Assembly (NCBI RefSeq): GCF_014050145.1
Contig: NZ_JACFYF010000003.1
Coordinates: 124,001-188,000 of the forward strand
Direction: 5' to 3'
Length of the DNA: 64,000 nucleotides
DNA from: Vibrio marinisediminis
GTDB taxonomy: Bacteria; Pseudomonadota; Gammaproteobacteria; Enterobacterales; Vibrionaceae
Shown here: one piece after another, positions 1-9,536 of the stretch
Layout of the letters: the number at the start of each line of letters is the position of its first letter
Numbering within the stretch: position 1 is the first letter of the stretch
Program-made: the position numbers and the translations under genes
Notes under the pieces: model-generated
Seen by the model: only the letters and a program-made list of their open reading frames with translations
What the model was told of the DNA's origin: nothing
Databases searched by the model: none

Positions 1-945
1 GAAGTGGCAAAAAAAGACGCCAGCCGATTGGTTGCTTCTGATTTTGGTTTTGCTCTAGGACCTCGCATTAACGCGGCGGGTCGATTAGATGACATGTCTT
101 TTGGTGTCGAATTACTGCTGAGTAATAATATTCACGCTGCACGCCGAATGGCGAGTGAGTTGGACGGCTTAAACCAAACGCGCAAAGAGATTGAAGAGGG
201 GATGAAACAAGAGGCGATGGCTTTTTGTGAACGGCTTCAGTTTGGCGAAAACGCAAAGCTGCCACATGGTTTGGTTTTATTCCAACGCGATTGGCACCAA
301 GGAGTGATTGGTATTCTTGCGTCGCGCATTAAAGAGAAGTTCCATCGTCCTGTCATCGCCTTCGCTGATGGCGGCGAAGGAACCATTAAAGGTTCTTGTC
401 GCTCGATTCCTGGTTTGCATATGCGCGATGCGCTGGACCGTATTGATACCCAAAACCCTGGGTTAATTATCAAGTTCGGTGGGCATGCGATGGCGGCGGG
501 CCTTTCTATTGAAGAAAAAAACTTTGAACGCTTTGCTCAGTTGTTCGACCAAGTCGTTAAAACGGAGCTTGATGATGCGGCATTGAAAGGCGTTGTATTG
601 TCTGATGGCGATTTAAAACCAGAAGAGTTTTCGATGCATGTGGCGCAAATGCTCCGCGCTGGTGGTCCTTGGGGGCAAGCTTTCCCAGAACCTGTTTTTG
701 ATGGTGAATTTAAAGTATTGCATCAAAAATTGGTTGGAGAGAAACACCTCAAATTAATGTTGGAACCGCTTTTTAAAGGTCACCCGACTAACATCATGAT
801 TGACGGTATCGCGTTTAATGTCGATCTCCGCCGCTGGCCTGATGCCTCAGTTAAAACCGTTCATCTAGCCTATAAACTGGATATTAACGAATTTCGCGGT
901 AATCAATCTTTGCAGTTGTTGATTGACTGTATTGAAGCCAAGTAA
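1..945 (+). CDS. recJ: Single-stranded-DNA-specific exonuclease RecJ (3' part; start lies outside the window)
   Basis: This is the C-terminal 314 codons of RecJ, the 5'-3' single-strand exonuclease used in RecFOR recombination, mismatch repair and base excision repair. The reading frame is open from base 1, so the N-terminal DHH catalytic half is upstream of the window. The visible part carries the DHHA1 region with the family motif GGHAMAAGL (near residue 160 of the fragment), preceded by an HQGVIGILASRI segment, and then the C-terminal OB-like domain. A hairpin terminator follows the stop. The next gene is pdhR, so recJ is not followed here by prfB as it is in E. coli. Family identification is secure. 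Confidence 0.95.
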   Translation, partial: EVAKKDASRLVASDFGFALGPRINAAGRLDDMSFGVELLLSNNIHAARRMASELDGLNQTRKEIEEGMKQEAMAFCERLQFGENAKLPHGLVLFQRDWHQGVIGILASRIKEKFHRPVIAFADGGEGTIKGSCRSIPGLHMRDALDRIDTQNPGLIIKFGGHAMAAGLSIEEKNFERFAQLFDQVVKTELDDAALKGVVLSDGDLKPEEFSMHVAQMLRAGGPWGQAFPEPVFDGEFKVLHQKLVGEKHLKLMLEPLFKGHPTNIMIDGIAFNVDLRRWPDASVKTVHLAYKLDINEFRGNQSLQLLIDCIEAK

Positions 946-956
946 TTCCCCTCAGG

Positions 957-993
957 TTCAACACTCTAAATTTATCTAGAGTGTTGAATTTTA
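957..993 (+). terminator. Rho-independent terminator after recJ
   Basis: A 12-bp perfect stem (left arm TTCAACACTCTA at 957-968, right arm TAGAGTGTTGAA at 977-988, 8-nt loop) is followed by TTTT. It lies 12 bases after the recJ stop and separates recJ from the pdh locus. The stem is AT-rich but long. Confidence 0.75.
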
Positions 994-1164
994 TAAATAA
1001 ACCCCAGAAATCAAACCATTGATATGGCTTTTTATAGCAATGTCACCATTACTTTTCTTTCCAAAATAACTGTATATTTTTCAACATTTATTCATTTTTC
1101 TATAAAACTTACCAGATTTAACGTGACCGCTAGCACGTTTTATTCCCTTCTGTTTATATTTTGT

Positions 1165-1180
1165 AATTGGTAAGACCAAT
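1165..1180. promoter_or_regulatory. Upstream PdhR operator (O2)
   Basis: The sequence AATTGGTAAGACCAAT matches the PdhR consensus AATTGGTnnnACCAATT over 13 of 14 defined positions. Its core, GGTaagACC, is the same as that of the E. coli pdh operator. Its centre lies about 136 bp upstream of the second operator at 1301-1317. Within the 398-bp gap 946-1343, the recJ terminator and the two operators are the recognisable elements. Confidence 0.75.
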
Positions 1181-1253
1181 ATCTTTGCCGTATCTATTAA
1201 CTAATGTTAAATATTTGTATTGTTAACATCCGTTCTATGATTTAGGTCAACTT

Positions 1254-1282
1254 TTGGCTGGAACTTACGTGCCAATTATGTT
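1254..1282 (+). promoter_or_regulatory. Candidate sigma-70 promoter of pdhR-aceEF
   Basis: TTGGCT (1254-1259) and TATGTT (1277-1282) are separated by 17 bp, each matching the consensus at 4 of 6 positions. The predicted start near 1289 would place the operator at 1301-1317 at about +12 to +28. That is almost exactly where the E. coli pdh operator sits, and this is the main reason for choosing this pair. It is inferred from sequence only. Confidence 0.45.
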
Positions 1283-1300
1283 AATTTCTACTCCATCAAA

Positions 1301-1317
1301 AATTGGTATTACCAATT
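1301..1317. promoter_or_regulatory. Perfect palindromic PdhR operator (O1)
   Basis: AATTGGTATTACCAATT is a perfect 7-3-7 palindrome and a full match to the PdhR consensus. It ends 26 bp before the pdhR start codon. Bound PdhR would block transcription just downstream of the predicted start point; pyruvate is the known inducer in E. coli. Confidence 0.88.
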
Positions 1318-1343
1318 AACTGCAGAGAGAAAACAGTATAACT

Positions 1344-2108
1344 ATGGCTTATCAAAGGATTCGTCAGCCAAAGCTCTCAGATGTGATTGAACAAGAGCTA
1401 GAAAGGTTGATTGTAGAAGGAACATTGTCTCCGGGGCAGCAATTGCCACCAGAGCGAGAACTCGCAAAGCAGTTCGATGTTTCTCGTCCTTCGATTCGTG
1501 AAGCTATTCAGCGTTTAGAAGCAAAACGTCTTCTTACCCGTCGTCAAGGCGGTGGGACATTTGTTAGCGAGTCCATTTGGCAGAGTTTTTCTGATCCTCT
1601 GCTAAATTTATTGTCTAGCCACTCTGAAACGCAGCTTGATTTACTGGAGTCGCGCCATGCGATGGAAGGTATTTCGGCGTACTTTGCAGCCTTGCGTGGT
1701 ACTGATGAAGATTTTGCTCGAATTCAAGCGGCACTTGAAATAATTAGTGCAGAGCAAGAGAAGCAAGATGTGGAGGCGGAAGCTGTGGCAGTGATGCAGT
1801 TTTTGATTGCATTGACTGAAGCCGCTCACAATGTGGTTTTATTGCACATCGTCCGTAGCCTTGCCCCTCTGCTAGAGCAAAACATATTACAGAATTTAAA
1901 ATTACTGCATCGCCGACAAGAAGTGGTGGAAAAAGTAAGTAAACATAGAGCTAACATCGTGGACGCGATTGTTTCTGGGCAGCCTGAAAAGGCACGTGAA
2001 ATGTCACATTCACATTTGGCTTATATTGAAGAAACATTGTTGGACTTGACTAAAGAGGAGTCTCGAAGAGAGCGCTCTTTAAGACGAATTCAGCAGAGTA
2101 ACGAATAA
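1344..2108 (+). CDS. pdhR: Pyruvate dehydrogenase complex repressor PdhR (GntR/FadR family)
   Basis: A 254-residue regulator with the N-terminal winged helix-turn-helix of the GntR family (about residues 9-75; core [14 protein letters not shown] followed by the wing RRQGGGTFV). The C-terminal all-helical FCD ligand-binding domain occupies about residues 95-235. In E. coli PdhR represses its own operon and is released by pyruvate. It is the first gene of the locus, 31 bp before aceE, and two PdhR operators precede it, so autorepression is expected. The length equals that of E. coli PdhR (254). Confidence 0.96.
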   Translation: MAYQRIRQPKLSDVIEQELERLIVEGTLSPGQQLPPERELAKQFDVSRPSIREAIQRLEAKRLLTRRQGGGTFVSESIWQSFSDPLLNLLSSHSETQLDLLESRHAMEGISAYFAALRGTDEDFARIQAALEIISAEQEKQDVEAEAVAVMQFLIALTEAAHNVVLLHIVRSLAPLLEQNILQNLKLLHRRQEVVEKVSKHRANIVDAIVSGQPEKAREMSHSHLAYIEETLLDLTKEESRRERSLRRIQQSNE

Positions 2109-2139
2109 GTAGATCCAACCAATAGAAGGATAGATCGCC

Positions 2140-4803
2140 ATGTCTGATATGAAGCATGACGTAGATGCACTGGAAACTCAAGATTGGCTTCAAGCTCTTG
2201 AGTCAGTTGTACGTGAAGAAGGTGTAGAACGTGCTCAGTACCTACTAGAGCAAGTTCTAGATAAAGCGCGTCTAGATGGCGTTGATATGCCAACAGGCAT
2301 CAACACTAACTACATCAACTCAATTCCAGCAGCACAAGAGCCAGCTTACCCTGGTGATACCACGCTAGAGCGTCGTATTCGCTCGATCATTCGCTGGAAC
2401 GCAATCATGATTGTACTGCGTGCATCTAAGAAAGACCTAGACCTTGGTGGTCATATGGCTTCTTACCAGTCAGCCGCTGCATTCTACGAAGTATGTTTTA
2501 ACCACTTCTTCCGTGCTCCAAATGAGACGGACGGTGGTGACTTGGTTTACTACCAAGGTCATATCTCTCCTGGTATCTACTCTCGCGCATTCGTTGAAGG
2601 TCGTCTAACTGAAGAACAGCTAGATAACTTCCGTCAAGAAGTGGATGGTAAAGGTATTCCTTCATACCCTCACCCTAAATTGATGCCTGAATTCTGGCAG
2701 TTCCCAACTGTATCTATGGGTCTAGGTCCAATTTCGGCTATCTATCAAGCACGCTTCCTGAAATACCTTGAAGGTCGTGGCATGAAAGATACATCAGCTC
2801 AACGTGTTTATGCCTTCCTAGGTGACGGTGAGATGGATGAGCCAGAATCACGTGGTGCTATTTCTTTCGCTGCGCGTGAGAAGCTAGACAACCTATGTTT
2901 CCTTATCAACTGTAACCTACAGCGCCTAGATGGTCCTGTTATGGGTAACGGTAGCATCATCCAAGAGCTTGAAGGTCTATTTAAAGGCGCAGGTTGGAAT
3001 GTTGTTAAAGTTATCTGGGGTAGCAACTGGGATTCACTTCTTGCTAAAGACACCACAGGTAAGCTTCTTCAGCTAATGAACGAAACTATCGACGGTGACT
3101 ACCAGACATTTAAATCGAAAGATGGCGCGTATGTACGTGAGCACTTCTTTGGTAAGTACCCAGAAACAGCAGCCCTTGTTGCTGATATGACTGATGACGA
3201 AATCTTCGCTCTTAAGCGTGGTGGTCATGATTCATCTAAACTGTTTGCAGCGTTCAACAACGCAAAAGAAACCAACGGTAAACCAACTGTAATCCTAGCG
3301 AAAACAGTAAAAGGTTACGGTATGGGTGATGCTGCAGAAGGTAAAAACATCGCGCACGGTGTGAAGAAAATGGACATGACACATGTTCAGCACCTACGTG
3401 ATCGCCTAGGTCTACAAGACATTCTTTCAGATGAGAAGATCAAAGAGCTTCCATACTTGAAATTAGAAGAAGGCACGCCTGAGTACGAATACATGCACGC
3501 TCGTCGTAAAGCGCTACACGGCTATACACCTGCGCGTCTGCCTAAATTCACTCAAGAATTTAAAGTACCTGAGCTAGAAGAGTTTGCGCCGCTACTTGGT
3601 GAGCAAAAACGTGAAATCTCAACCACTATGGCTTATGTACGTACACTAAATATTCTTCTAAAGAACAAGAACATTGGTAAGAACATCGTACCAATCATCT
3701 GTGATGAAGCGCGTACATTCGGTATGGAAGGTCTATTCCGTCAGGTTGGTATCTACAACCCACACGGTCAAGAATACACACCTGAAGATCGCGGCGTAGT
3801 CTCTTACTACAAAGAAGCAACGTCTGGTCAAGTTCTACAAGAAGGTATCAATGAGCTAGGCTCAATGGCATCTTGGGTAGCTGCGGCAACATCATACAGC
3901 ACCAACGATCTACCAATGATCCCATTCTACATCTACTACTCAATGTTTGGTTTCCAACGTATTGGTGACATGGCATGGCTAGCAGGTGACCAACAAGCAC
4001 GCGGCTTCCTATTGGGTGCAACGGCTGGTCGTACAACGCTAAATGGTGAAGGTCTGCAACACGAAGATGGCCACTCACACATTATGGCGAACACAGTACC
4101 TAACTGTATCTCTTACGATCCAACGTTTGCTTACGAGCTAGCGGTTATCATGCAAGACGGTATCCGTCGCATGTACGGTGAAAGCCAAGAGAACGTTTAC
4201 TACTACCTAACAGTAATGAACGAAAACTACGCAATGCCAGCAATGCCAGAAGGCGCTGAAGAAGGTATTCGTAAAGGTATCTACAAGCTTGAGTCTTACG
4301 CTGGTGACAAGTCGAAAGTACAGCTACTAAGTTCAGGTACTATCATGAACGAAGTACGTAAAGCGGCTCAAATCCTTAGCGATGAGTATGGCGTAGCATC
4401 TGACGTATTCTCTGTGACGTCATTCAACGAGCTTACTCGTGATGGTCAAGCTGTAGAGCGTGACAACATGCTACACCCTGAAGCGGAAGCAAAAGTACCG
4501 TACATCACGACAGTTCTCGGTATTGAGCCTGCAATCGCAGCGACTGACTACATGAAGAACTACGCTGAACAAGTACGTGCATTCGTTCCAGCTGAATCTT
4601 ACAAAGTGTTGGGTACTGATGGCTTCGGTCGTTCAGACAGCCGTGAAAACCTACGTCGTCACTTTGAAGTGAACGCAGGTTACGTGGTAGTTGCAGCTCT
4701 AACTGAGCTTGTAAAACGTGGTGATATTGAGAAATCTGTGGTTGTTGAAGCAATCAAGAAATTCAACATCGACACTGAAAAAACCAACCCACAATACGCA
4801 TAA
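2140..4803 (+). CDS. aceE: Pyruvate dehydrogenase E1 component, homodimeric type
   Basis: Decarboxylates pyruvate on thiamine diphosphate and reductively acetylates the lipoyl groups of AceF. Its 887 residues match E. coli AceE exactly in length. The ThDP/Mg motif runs from GDGEMDEPES to NCNLQRLDGPV (about residues 230-268), and the C-terminal transketolase-like domains follow. AAGGA at 2126-2130 precedes the ATG with good spacing. The codon choice is strongly biased towards frequently used codons, as expected of a highly expressed gene. It is co-transcribed with pdhR and aceF. Confidence 0.98.
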   Translation: MSDMKHDVDALETQDWLQALESVVREEGVERAQYLLEQVLDKARLDGVDMPTGINTNYINSIPAAQEPAYPGDTTLERRIRSIIRWNAIMIVLRASKKDLDLGGHMASYQSAAAFYEVCFNHFFRAPNETDGGDLVYYQGHISPGIYSRAFVEGRLTEEQLDNFRQEVDGKGIPSYPHPKLMPEFWQFPTVSMGLGPISAIYQARFLKYLEGRGMKDTSAQRVYAFLGDGEMDEPESRGAISFAAREKLDNLCFLINCNLQRLDGPVMGNGSIIQELEGLFKGAGWNVVKVIWGSNWDSLLAKDTTGKLLQLMNETIDGDYQTFKSKDGAYVREHFFGKYPETAALVADMTDDEIFALKRGGHDSSKLFAAFNNAKETNGKPTVILAKTVKGYGMGDAAEGKNIAHGVKKMDMTHVQHLRDRLGLQDILSDEKIKELPYLKLEEGTPEYEYMHARRKALHGYTPARLPKFTQEFKVPELEEFAPLLGEQKREISTTMAYVRTLNILLKNKNIGKNIVPIICDEARTFGMEGLFRQVGIYNPHGQEYTPEDRGVVSYYKEATSGQVLQEGINELGSMASWVAAATSYSTNDLPMIPFYIYYSMFGFQRIGDMAWLAGDQQARGFLLGATAGRTTLNGEGLQHEDGHSHIMANTVPNCISYDPTFAYELAVIMQDGIRRMYGESQENVYYYLTVMNENYAMPAMPEGAEEGIRKGIYKLESYAGDKSKVQLLSSGTIMNEVRKAAQILSDEYGVASDVFSVTSFNELTRDGQAVERDNMLHPEAEAKVPYITTVLGIEPAIAATDYMKNYAEQVRAFVPAESYKVLGTDGFGRSDSRENLRRHFEVNAGYVVVAALTELVKRGDIEKSVVVEAIKKFNIDTEKTNPQYA

Positions 4804-4833
4804 CACAACGCTTAATTAAAAGGTAGATAAGCA

Positions 4834-6717
4834 ATGGCAATCGAAATTAATGTACCAGACATCGGTGCGGATGAGGTTGAAGTTACTGAGATTCTTGTAA
4901 GCGTTGGCGACAAGGTTGAAGAAGAGCAGTCTCTAATCACAGTTGAAGGCGATAAAGCTTCTATGGAAGTACCGGCTTCTCAAGCGGGTATCGTTAAAGA
5001 GATCAAAATCGCTGTTGGCGATTCGGTTTCTACTGGTTCTCTAATTATGATTTTCGAAGCCGAGGGTGCAGCTCAAGCTGCACCTGCTCCAGCAGTAGAA
5101 GCAGCTCCAGTAGCAGCACCTGCGGCAGCAGCGGCAGTAGAATTGAAAGAAGTTCACGTACCAGATATTGGTGGTGATGAAGTAGAAGTAACAGAAATCA
5201 TGGTAGCGGTTGGTGACTCAATTGAAGAAGAGCAGTCTCTTCTGACAGTTGAAGGTGACAAAGCTTCTATGGAAGTACCAGCTCCATTTGCAGGTACGCT
5301 AAAAGAGATCAAAATCGCAGTCGGCGACTCAGTATCAACTGGCTCTCTAGTGATGATCTTTGAAGTTGGCGCGGCAGCGGGCTCAGCACCTGCAGCTCCA
5401 GCAGCGGCACCAGTAGCAGCGGCTCCAGCAGCCTCTGCAGCGAAAGACGTGCACGTACCTGATATCGGTGGCGACGAAGTTGAAGTAACTGAAATCATGG
5501 TTGCTGTTGGCGATACAGTAGAAGAAGAGCAATCTCTAATTACTGTGGAAGGCGACAAGGCTTCAATGGAAGTTCCTGCACCATTTGCTGGTACGATCAA
5601 AGAAATCAAGATTGCAGCGGGCGATAAAGTAACGACTGGCTCGTTAATCATGGTGTTTGAAGTGGCAGGTGCAGCTCCGGCAGCGGCTCCAGTTGCTCAA
5701 GCAGCTCCAGCACAAGCGGCAGCAGCGGCTCCAGCACCAAAAGCTGAAGCGTCAGCGGCTCCAGCCGGTGATTTCCAAGAGAACGGTGATTACGCACACG
5801 CATCTCCTGTGGTTCGTCGTCTAGCTCGTGAATTTGGCGTAAACCTTGCGAAGGTTAAAGGTACTGGTCGTAAGAGCCGTATCCTTAAAGAAGACGTACA
5901 GTCTTACGTTAAAGATGCACTAAAGCGTCTAGAGTCTGGTGCTGCGGCAGCTGGCAAAGGCGATGGCAGCGCGCTTGGTCTACTTCCATGGCCAAAAGTG
6001 GACTTCAGCAAGTTTGGTGAGACTGAAGTTAAGCCTCTTTCTAAGATCAAGAAGATTTCAGGCGCTAACCTGCACCGTAACTGGGTAATGATCCCGCACG
6101 TTACACAGTGGGATAATGCTGATATCACTGAGCTAGAAGCATTCCGTAAAGAACAAAATGCTATCGAAGCGAAGAACGACACAGGCATGAAGATCACGCC
6201 ACTTGTGTTCATCATGAAAGCGGTAGCGAAAGCGCTAGAAGCATTCCCTGCATTTAACTCTTCAATTTCTGAAGATGGCGAAAGCATCATTCTGAAGAAA
6301 TACGTGAACGTAGGTATTGCCGTTGATACGCCAAACGGTCTGGTTGTTCCTGTATTTAAAGACGTGAACAAAAAAGGCATTTACGAGCTTTCTGAAGAGC
6401 TAATGGTTGTGTCTAAGAAAGCACGTTCTGGTAAGCTAACTGCGGCTGATATGCAAGGTGGCTGTTTCACTATCTCTAGCCTAGGTGGCATTGGTGGTAC
6501 TGCATTTACGCCTATCGTAAATGCACCAGAAGTGGGTATCCTTGGTGTATCTAAGTCTGAAATGAAGCCAGTTTGGAACGGTAAAGAATTTGAACCGCGT
6601 CTACAACTTCCGCTATCACTATCATACGATCACCGTGTGATTGATGGTGCAGAAGGTGCGCGTTTCATTACTTACCTAAACAGCGCGCTATCAGATATCC
6701 GTCGTCTCGTTCTGTAA
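4834..6717 (+). CDS. aceF: Dihydrolipoamide acetyltransferase (E2) of the pyruvate dehydrogenase complex
   Basis: The core subunit of the complex, transferring the acetyl group to CoA. The 627 residues contain three tandem lipoyl domains (about 2-75, 107-180 and 206-280), each with the lipoylation motif GDKAS (the first Lys is residue 41). They are joined by Ala/Pro/Glu-rich swinging linkers. A peripheral subunit-binding domain follows (about 325-362, starting [15 protein letters not shown]). The catalytic domain comes last, with the active-site signature [14 protein letters not shown] near the C-terminus. The three lipoyl modules are very similar to each other at DNA level too. The gene starts 30 bp after aceE. 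Confidence 0.98.
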   Translation: MAIEINVPDIGADEVEVTEILVSVGDKVEEEQSLITVEGDKASMEVPASQAGIVKEIKIAVGDSVSTGSLIMIFEAEGAAQAAPAPAVEAAPVAAPAAAAAVELKEVHVPDIGGDEVEVTEIMVAVGDSIEEEQSLLTVEGDKASMEVPAPFAGTLKEIKIAVGDSVSTGSLVMIFEVGAAAGSAPAAPAAAPVAAAPAASAAKDVHVPDIGGDEVEVTEIMVAVGDTVEEEQSLITVEGDKASMEVPAPFAGTIKEIKIAAGDKVTTGSLIMVFEVAGAAPAAAPVAQAAPAQAAAAAPAPKAEASAAPAGDFQENGDYAHASPVVRRLAREFGVNLAKVKGTGRKSRILKEDVQSYVKDALKRLESGAAAAGKGDGSALGLLPWPKVDFSKFGETEVKPLSKIKKISGANLHRNWVMIPHVTQWDNADITELEAFRKEQNAIEAKNDTGMKITPLVFIMKAVAKALEAFPAFNSSISEDGESIILKKYVNVGIAVDTPNGLVVPVFKDVNKKGIYELSEELMVVSKKARSGKLTAADMQGGCFTISSLGGIGGTAFTPIVNAPEVGILGVSKSEMKPVWNGKEFEPRLQLPLSLSYDHRVIDGAEGARFITYLNSALSDIRRLVL

Positions 6718-6735
6718 TTTAGACAAGACGAATGA

Positions 6736-6757
6736 GAGGCGGCATTATTGCCGCCTC
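6736..6757 (+). terminator. GC-rich hairpin after aceF (terminator or attenuator)
   Basis: GAGGCGGCA (6736-6744) pairs with TGCCGCCTC (6749-6757) around a TTAT loop, 18 bp after the aceF stop. No run of T follows, so it may act as a processing or stability stem, or as a partial terminator that lowers readthrough into lpdA. The 268-bp aceF-lpdA gap suggests lpdA also has its own promoter, but I found no convincing -35/-10 pair there. Confidence 0.45.
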
Positions 6758-6985
6758 AATTAACATTATTACCCAAAAATTGGACTGTTTACCTAGCAAA
6801 CGCAGGTATATCTACAGTCGAATTGCTGTCTAGCTCACAGGCTAAATTGATTTACTTTTCACATCGTTAACATCTCTGTAAACTATTGACGGTCTGAAAA
6901 GCGGTTTAAAACCAAAAATAAAGTTTGAACACATAACATCAATACCCACTTAGCCTGTTAGGGATAATGACTAAAAGAGGTCAAA

Positions 6986-8416
6986 ATGAGCAAAGAAATT
7001 AAAGCCCAAGTTGTTGTACTTGGTTCTGGTCCTGCTGGTTACTCTGCTGCATTCCGTTGTGCAGACCTAGGTCTTGAGACTGTATTAGTTGAGCGTTACA
7101 GCACTCTTGGTGGTGTATGTCTTAACGTAGGTTGTATCCCATCAAAAGCACTACTGCACGTATCGAAAGTCATCGAAGAAGCGAAAGCGATGGCAGAGCA
7201 TGGTGTTGTGTTTGGTGAGCCTCAAACTGACATCAGCAAGATCCGCATCTGGAAAGAAAAAGTAGTGACTCAGCTTACTGGCGGTCTCGCTGGTATGGCG
7301 AAAATGCGTGACGTTACTGTGGTAAATGGTTTCGGTAAGTTCACTGGTCCTAACTCGATCGAAGTGACAGGTGAAGGCGAAACAACCGTTGTGAACTTTG
7401 ACAACGCAATCGTAGCGGCAGGTTCTCGTCCAATTAAACTGCCATTTATCCCACATGAAGATCCACGTATTTGGGATTCAACTGACGCACTTGAGCTTAA
7501 AGAAGTTCCTGAAAAACTGCTTATCATGGGTGGCGGTATCATCGGTCTAGAGATGGGTACAGTTTACCACTCACTAGGTTCGAAAGTTGATGTGGTTGAA
7601 ATGTTCGACCAAGTTATCCCAGCAGCGGATAAAGATATCGTTAAAGTATTTACTAAGCGCATTGAGAAGAAATTCAACTTGATGCTAGAAACGAAAGTAA
7701 CAGCGGTTGAAGCGAAAGAAGATGGTATCTACGTTTCAATGGAAGGCAAGAAAGCGCCAGCAGAAGCTGAGCGTTATGATGCTGTACTCGTTGCTATCGG
7801 TCGTGTACCAAACGGTCTATTGCTTGATGCTGAAAAAGCCGGCATTGAAGTGGATGAGCGTGGCTTTATCAACGTAGATAAGCAAATGCGTTCTAACGTT
7901 CCACATATCTTTGCAATCGGCGACATCGTTGGTCAACCAATGCTTGCTCACAAAGGTGTGCATGAAGGTCACGTAGCGGCTGAAGTTATCTCTGGTAAGA
8001 AGCACTACTTTGACCCTAAAGTGATTCCTTCAATTGCTTACACTGAGCCAGAAGTCGCTTGGGTAGGTAAGACTGAGAAAGAAGCGAAAGCAGAAGGCAT
8101 TAAATACGAAGTTGCGACATTCCCATGGGCAGCCTCTGGTCGTGCAATCGCTTCTGACTGCGCTGACGGTATGACGAAGCTGATCTTTGATAAAGAGACT
8201 CACCGTGTTATCGGTGGTGCTATCGTTGGTACTAACGGTGGTGAGCTACTAGGTGAAATCGGTCTAGCGATCGAGATGGGTTGTGATGCAGAAGATATCG
8301 CATTGACTATCCATGCTCACCCAACGCTACACGAGTCTGTTGGTCTAGCTGCTGAAGTATTTGAAGGTTCAATCACTGACCTGCCAAACAAAAAAGCAGT
8401 GAAGAAGAAAAAGTAA
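6986..8416 (+). CDS. lpdA: Dihydrolipoyl dehydrogenase (E3)
   Basis: A flavoprotein that reoxidises dihydrolipoamide with NAD+, shared by the pyruvate and 2-oxoglutarate dehydrogenase complexes and glycine cleavage. Its 476 residues include the FAD-binding GSGPAGYSAA at the N-terminus. The redox-active disulfide C45/C50 lies in GGVCLNVGCIPSK. The NAD-binding GGGIIGLEMG and the C-terminal catalytic HAHPTLHES are also present. SD AGAGG lies just before the ATG. It is the last gene of the pdh locus and probably has an independent promoter, as in E. coli. Confidence 0.98.
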   Translation: MSKEIKAQVVVLGSGPAGYSAAFRCADLGLETVLVERYSTLGGVCLNVGCIPSKALLHVSKVIEEAKAMAEHGVVFGEPQTDISKIRIWKEKVVTQLTGGLAGMAKMRDVTVVNGFGKFTGPNSIEVTGEGETTVVNFDNAIVAAGSRPIKLPFIPHEDPRIWDSTDALELKEVPEKLLIMGGGIIGLEMGTVYHSLGSKVDVVEMFDQVIPAADKDIVKVFTKRIEKKFNLMLETKVTAVEAKEDGIYVSMEGKKAPAEAERYDAVLVAIGRVPNGLLLDAEKAGIEVDERGFINVDKQMRSNVPHIFAIGDIVGQPMLAHKGVHEGHVAAEVISGKKHYFDPKVIPSIAYTEPEVAWVGKTEKEAKAEGIKYEVATFPWAASGRAIASDCADGMTKLIFDKETHRVIGGAIVGTNGGELLGEIGLAIEMGCDAEDIALTIHAHPTLHESVGLAAEVFEGSITDLPNKKAVKKKK

Positions 8417-8437
8417 TTTTTCTTAATCGCAGATAAT

Positions 8438-8468
8438 AAAAAACCGCTGTTATACAGCGGTTTTTTTG
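8438..8468. terminator. Bidirectional terminator between lpdA and the luxR-type gene
   Basis: A-rich left flank, then a stem of AAACCGCTGT (8441-8450) and ACAGCGGTTT (8454-8463), then a T-run. It serves lpdA on the plus strand and can also serve the convergent gene on the minus strand. Confidence 0.88.
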
Positions 8469-8517
8469 TTCCTACACTCCGATGTTTATCGGCAGAGCTC
8501 TGATTGAATGTGTAAGT

Positions 8518-9135
8518 TTAGTGCTCTTCGGTTTTGTAGATGCACAGCATGTTCAAATAACTGTTCGCTAATCTGACTAAATCACTGCGATCTTGGTTAC
8601 GGTTCGCTTGCACAAATAGTGAATAGCAGATGCCATGGAACAGTGTTGCTAGATCGGCAGCATCATGATCATTACAAACCTCACCACGCTCCATTGCCTT
8701 AATGAACATGTTCTTCACTAATAGTTGGTTAGTGCGGTTAGTGCTCACAAATAGCGGCCAAACCTCATCACGAGTGGAGGCACTCCACTCAAACCATACT
8801 TTTAGCCAGTGGCTATCTTCAGCAATAAGATCCAACATTGCGCCGGTGATATTTTCTAAGTTCTCTTTTGCATGCAGATCAAGGTCAATATTGTCTGACA
8901 GAAAGTTAGAGAATTGGCGTACAACGTAGTTCAGTACATCATCAACTAAGTCTTCACGAGTCGGGAAGTAGTTAAAGACCGTGGCGACTGAAACTTGCGC
9001 GATTTCAGCGATATCGGCATGACCACCGCGACCGATTCCTCGGCGTGCAAATACCTCAAGAGAGATATCCATCAGTTGCTGTTTACGCTTTTTGGGCGAA
9101 AGACGAGTTCGAGGTCTTTTTGCTATTGAGTCCAT
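8518..9135 (-). CDS. luxR: Quorum-sensing master regulator, LuxR/HapR/SmcR family (TetR-type)
   Basis: A TetR-fold DNA-binding protein of 205 residues, nearly the same along its length as Vibrio LuxR/SmcR/OpaR and HapR. It opens with MDSIAKRPRTRLSP, has a TetR helix-turn-helix at about residues 30-65 (ADIAEIAQVSVATVFNYF), and an all-helical dimerisation/ligand domain. In vibrios it is made at high cell density and controls bioluminescence, proteases, biofilm and type III/VI secretion. An upstream in-frame start at 9234 would give 238 residues. I reject it because the MDSIAK start matches the family and has AAGGAA eight bases before it. The gene symbol differs between species (hapR, smcR, opaR, vanT, litR). 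Confidence 0.93.
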   Translation of the reverse strand: MDSIAKRPRTRLSPKKRKQQLMDISLEVFARRGIGRGGHADIAEIAQVSVATVFNYFPTREDLVDDVLNYVVRQFSNFLSDNIDLDLHAKENLENITGAMLDLIAEDSHWLKVWFEWSASTRDEVWPLFVSTNRTNQLLVKNMFIKAMERGEVCNDHDAADLATLFHGICYSLFVQANRNQDRSDLVRLANSYLNMLCIYKTEEH

Positions 9136-9142
9136 AATTTTA

Positions 9143-9153
9143 TTCCTTGCCAA
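9143..9153 (-). promoter_or_regulatory. Candidate Qrr small-RNA pairing site over the luxR ribosome binding site
   Basis: On the mRNA strand the leader reads UUGGCAAGGAA directly before the start codon. From memory of the conserved Qrr core (CCUAGCCAA), UUGGCAAGG can pair at 8 of 9 positions, covering the Shine-Dalgarno. This is where Qrr sRNAs with Hfq are known to act in V. harveyi and V. cholerae. The rest of the 401-bp gap 9136-9536 should hold the divergent luxR and hpt promoters, which I could not place. Confidence 0.5.
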
Positions 9154-9536
9154 TAGAGTTGATACCTTCCATGCGCTCGAAAATACTTGGCTATTGTTTT
9201 TACCTAGACGGCTCACAGGGTAAGAACAGTACAAGACAAGTGTGGGAGCGATTTCGAGGTTAATTGGGCTTTGCCCTAATAATTATTTTTTTAATTTGAT
9301 ATTGCGTTGATGAGTGTAATGGTGCATATGCGTGTGGTCAATAAATTCAGTATATTTAATAATCACTTTTGTTAGTAACGTGCGAGAGGTCATATTGTTT
9401 AACTGGTTAGAATGAAATCTCATTGGTTAAGGTTTTTCCTCTACTGACGGGAATGCTAAACTACGCGCTCAAAAATTTTATTTGTCAGCACCTGAACTAC
9501 TATTATTTAGACGCTGAAACGACAAACGAGAATGGT

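Noticed and set aside
1197-1227. GTTAA-rich stretch considered as an ArcA site near the pdh promoter
   Set aside because: The GTTAA units are inverted or 16 bp apart, not direct repeats with an 11-bp period as ArcA requires.
946-1343. Search for a prfB gene or its programmed frameshift after recJ
   Set aside because: Only a terminator and the pdh control region lie there.
5154-5651. A minus-strand open frame of 165 codons within aceF, with internally repeated sequence
   Set aside because: It is the mirror of the tandem lipoyl domains. The repeats come from AceF and there is no independent start signal.
4834-5700. DNA-level tandem repeats considered as a recent duplication or mobile insertion
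   Set aside because: They encode the three lipoyl domains normal for gamma-proteobacterial AceF.
6845-6925. TTGACG at 6886 considered as the lpdA promoter -35
   Set aside because: No acceptable -10 lies 16-18 bp downstream; the nearest A/T-rich hexamers are at 13 or 22 bp.
9136-9234. A 33-codon N-terminal extension of the luxR-type regulator
   Set aside because: The Shine-Dalgarno and the family alignment both support the start at 9135; this DNA is the regulated leader.
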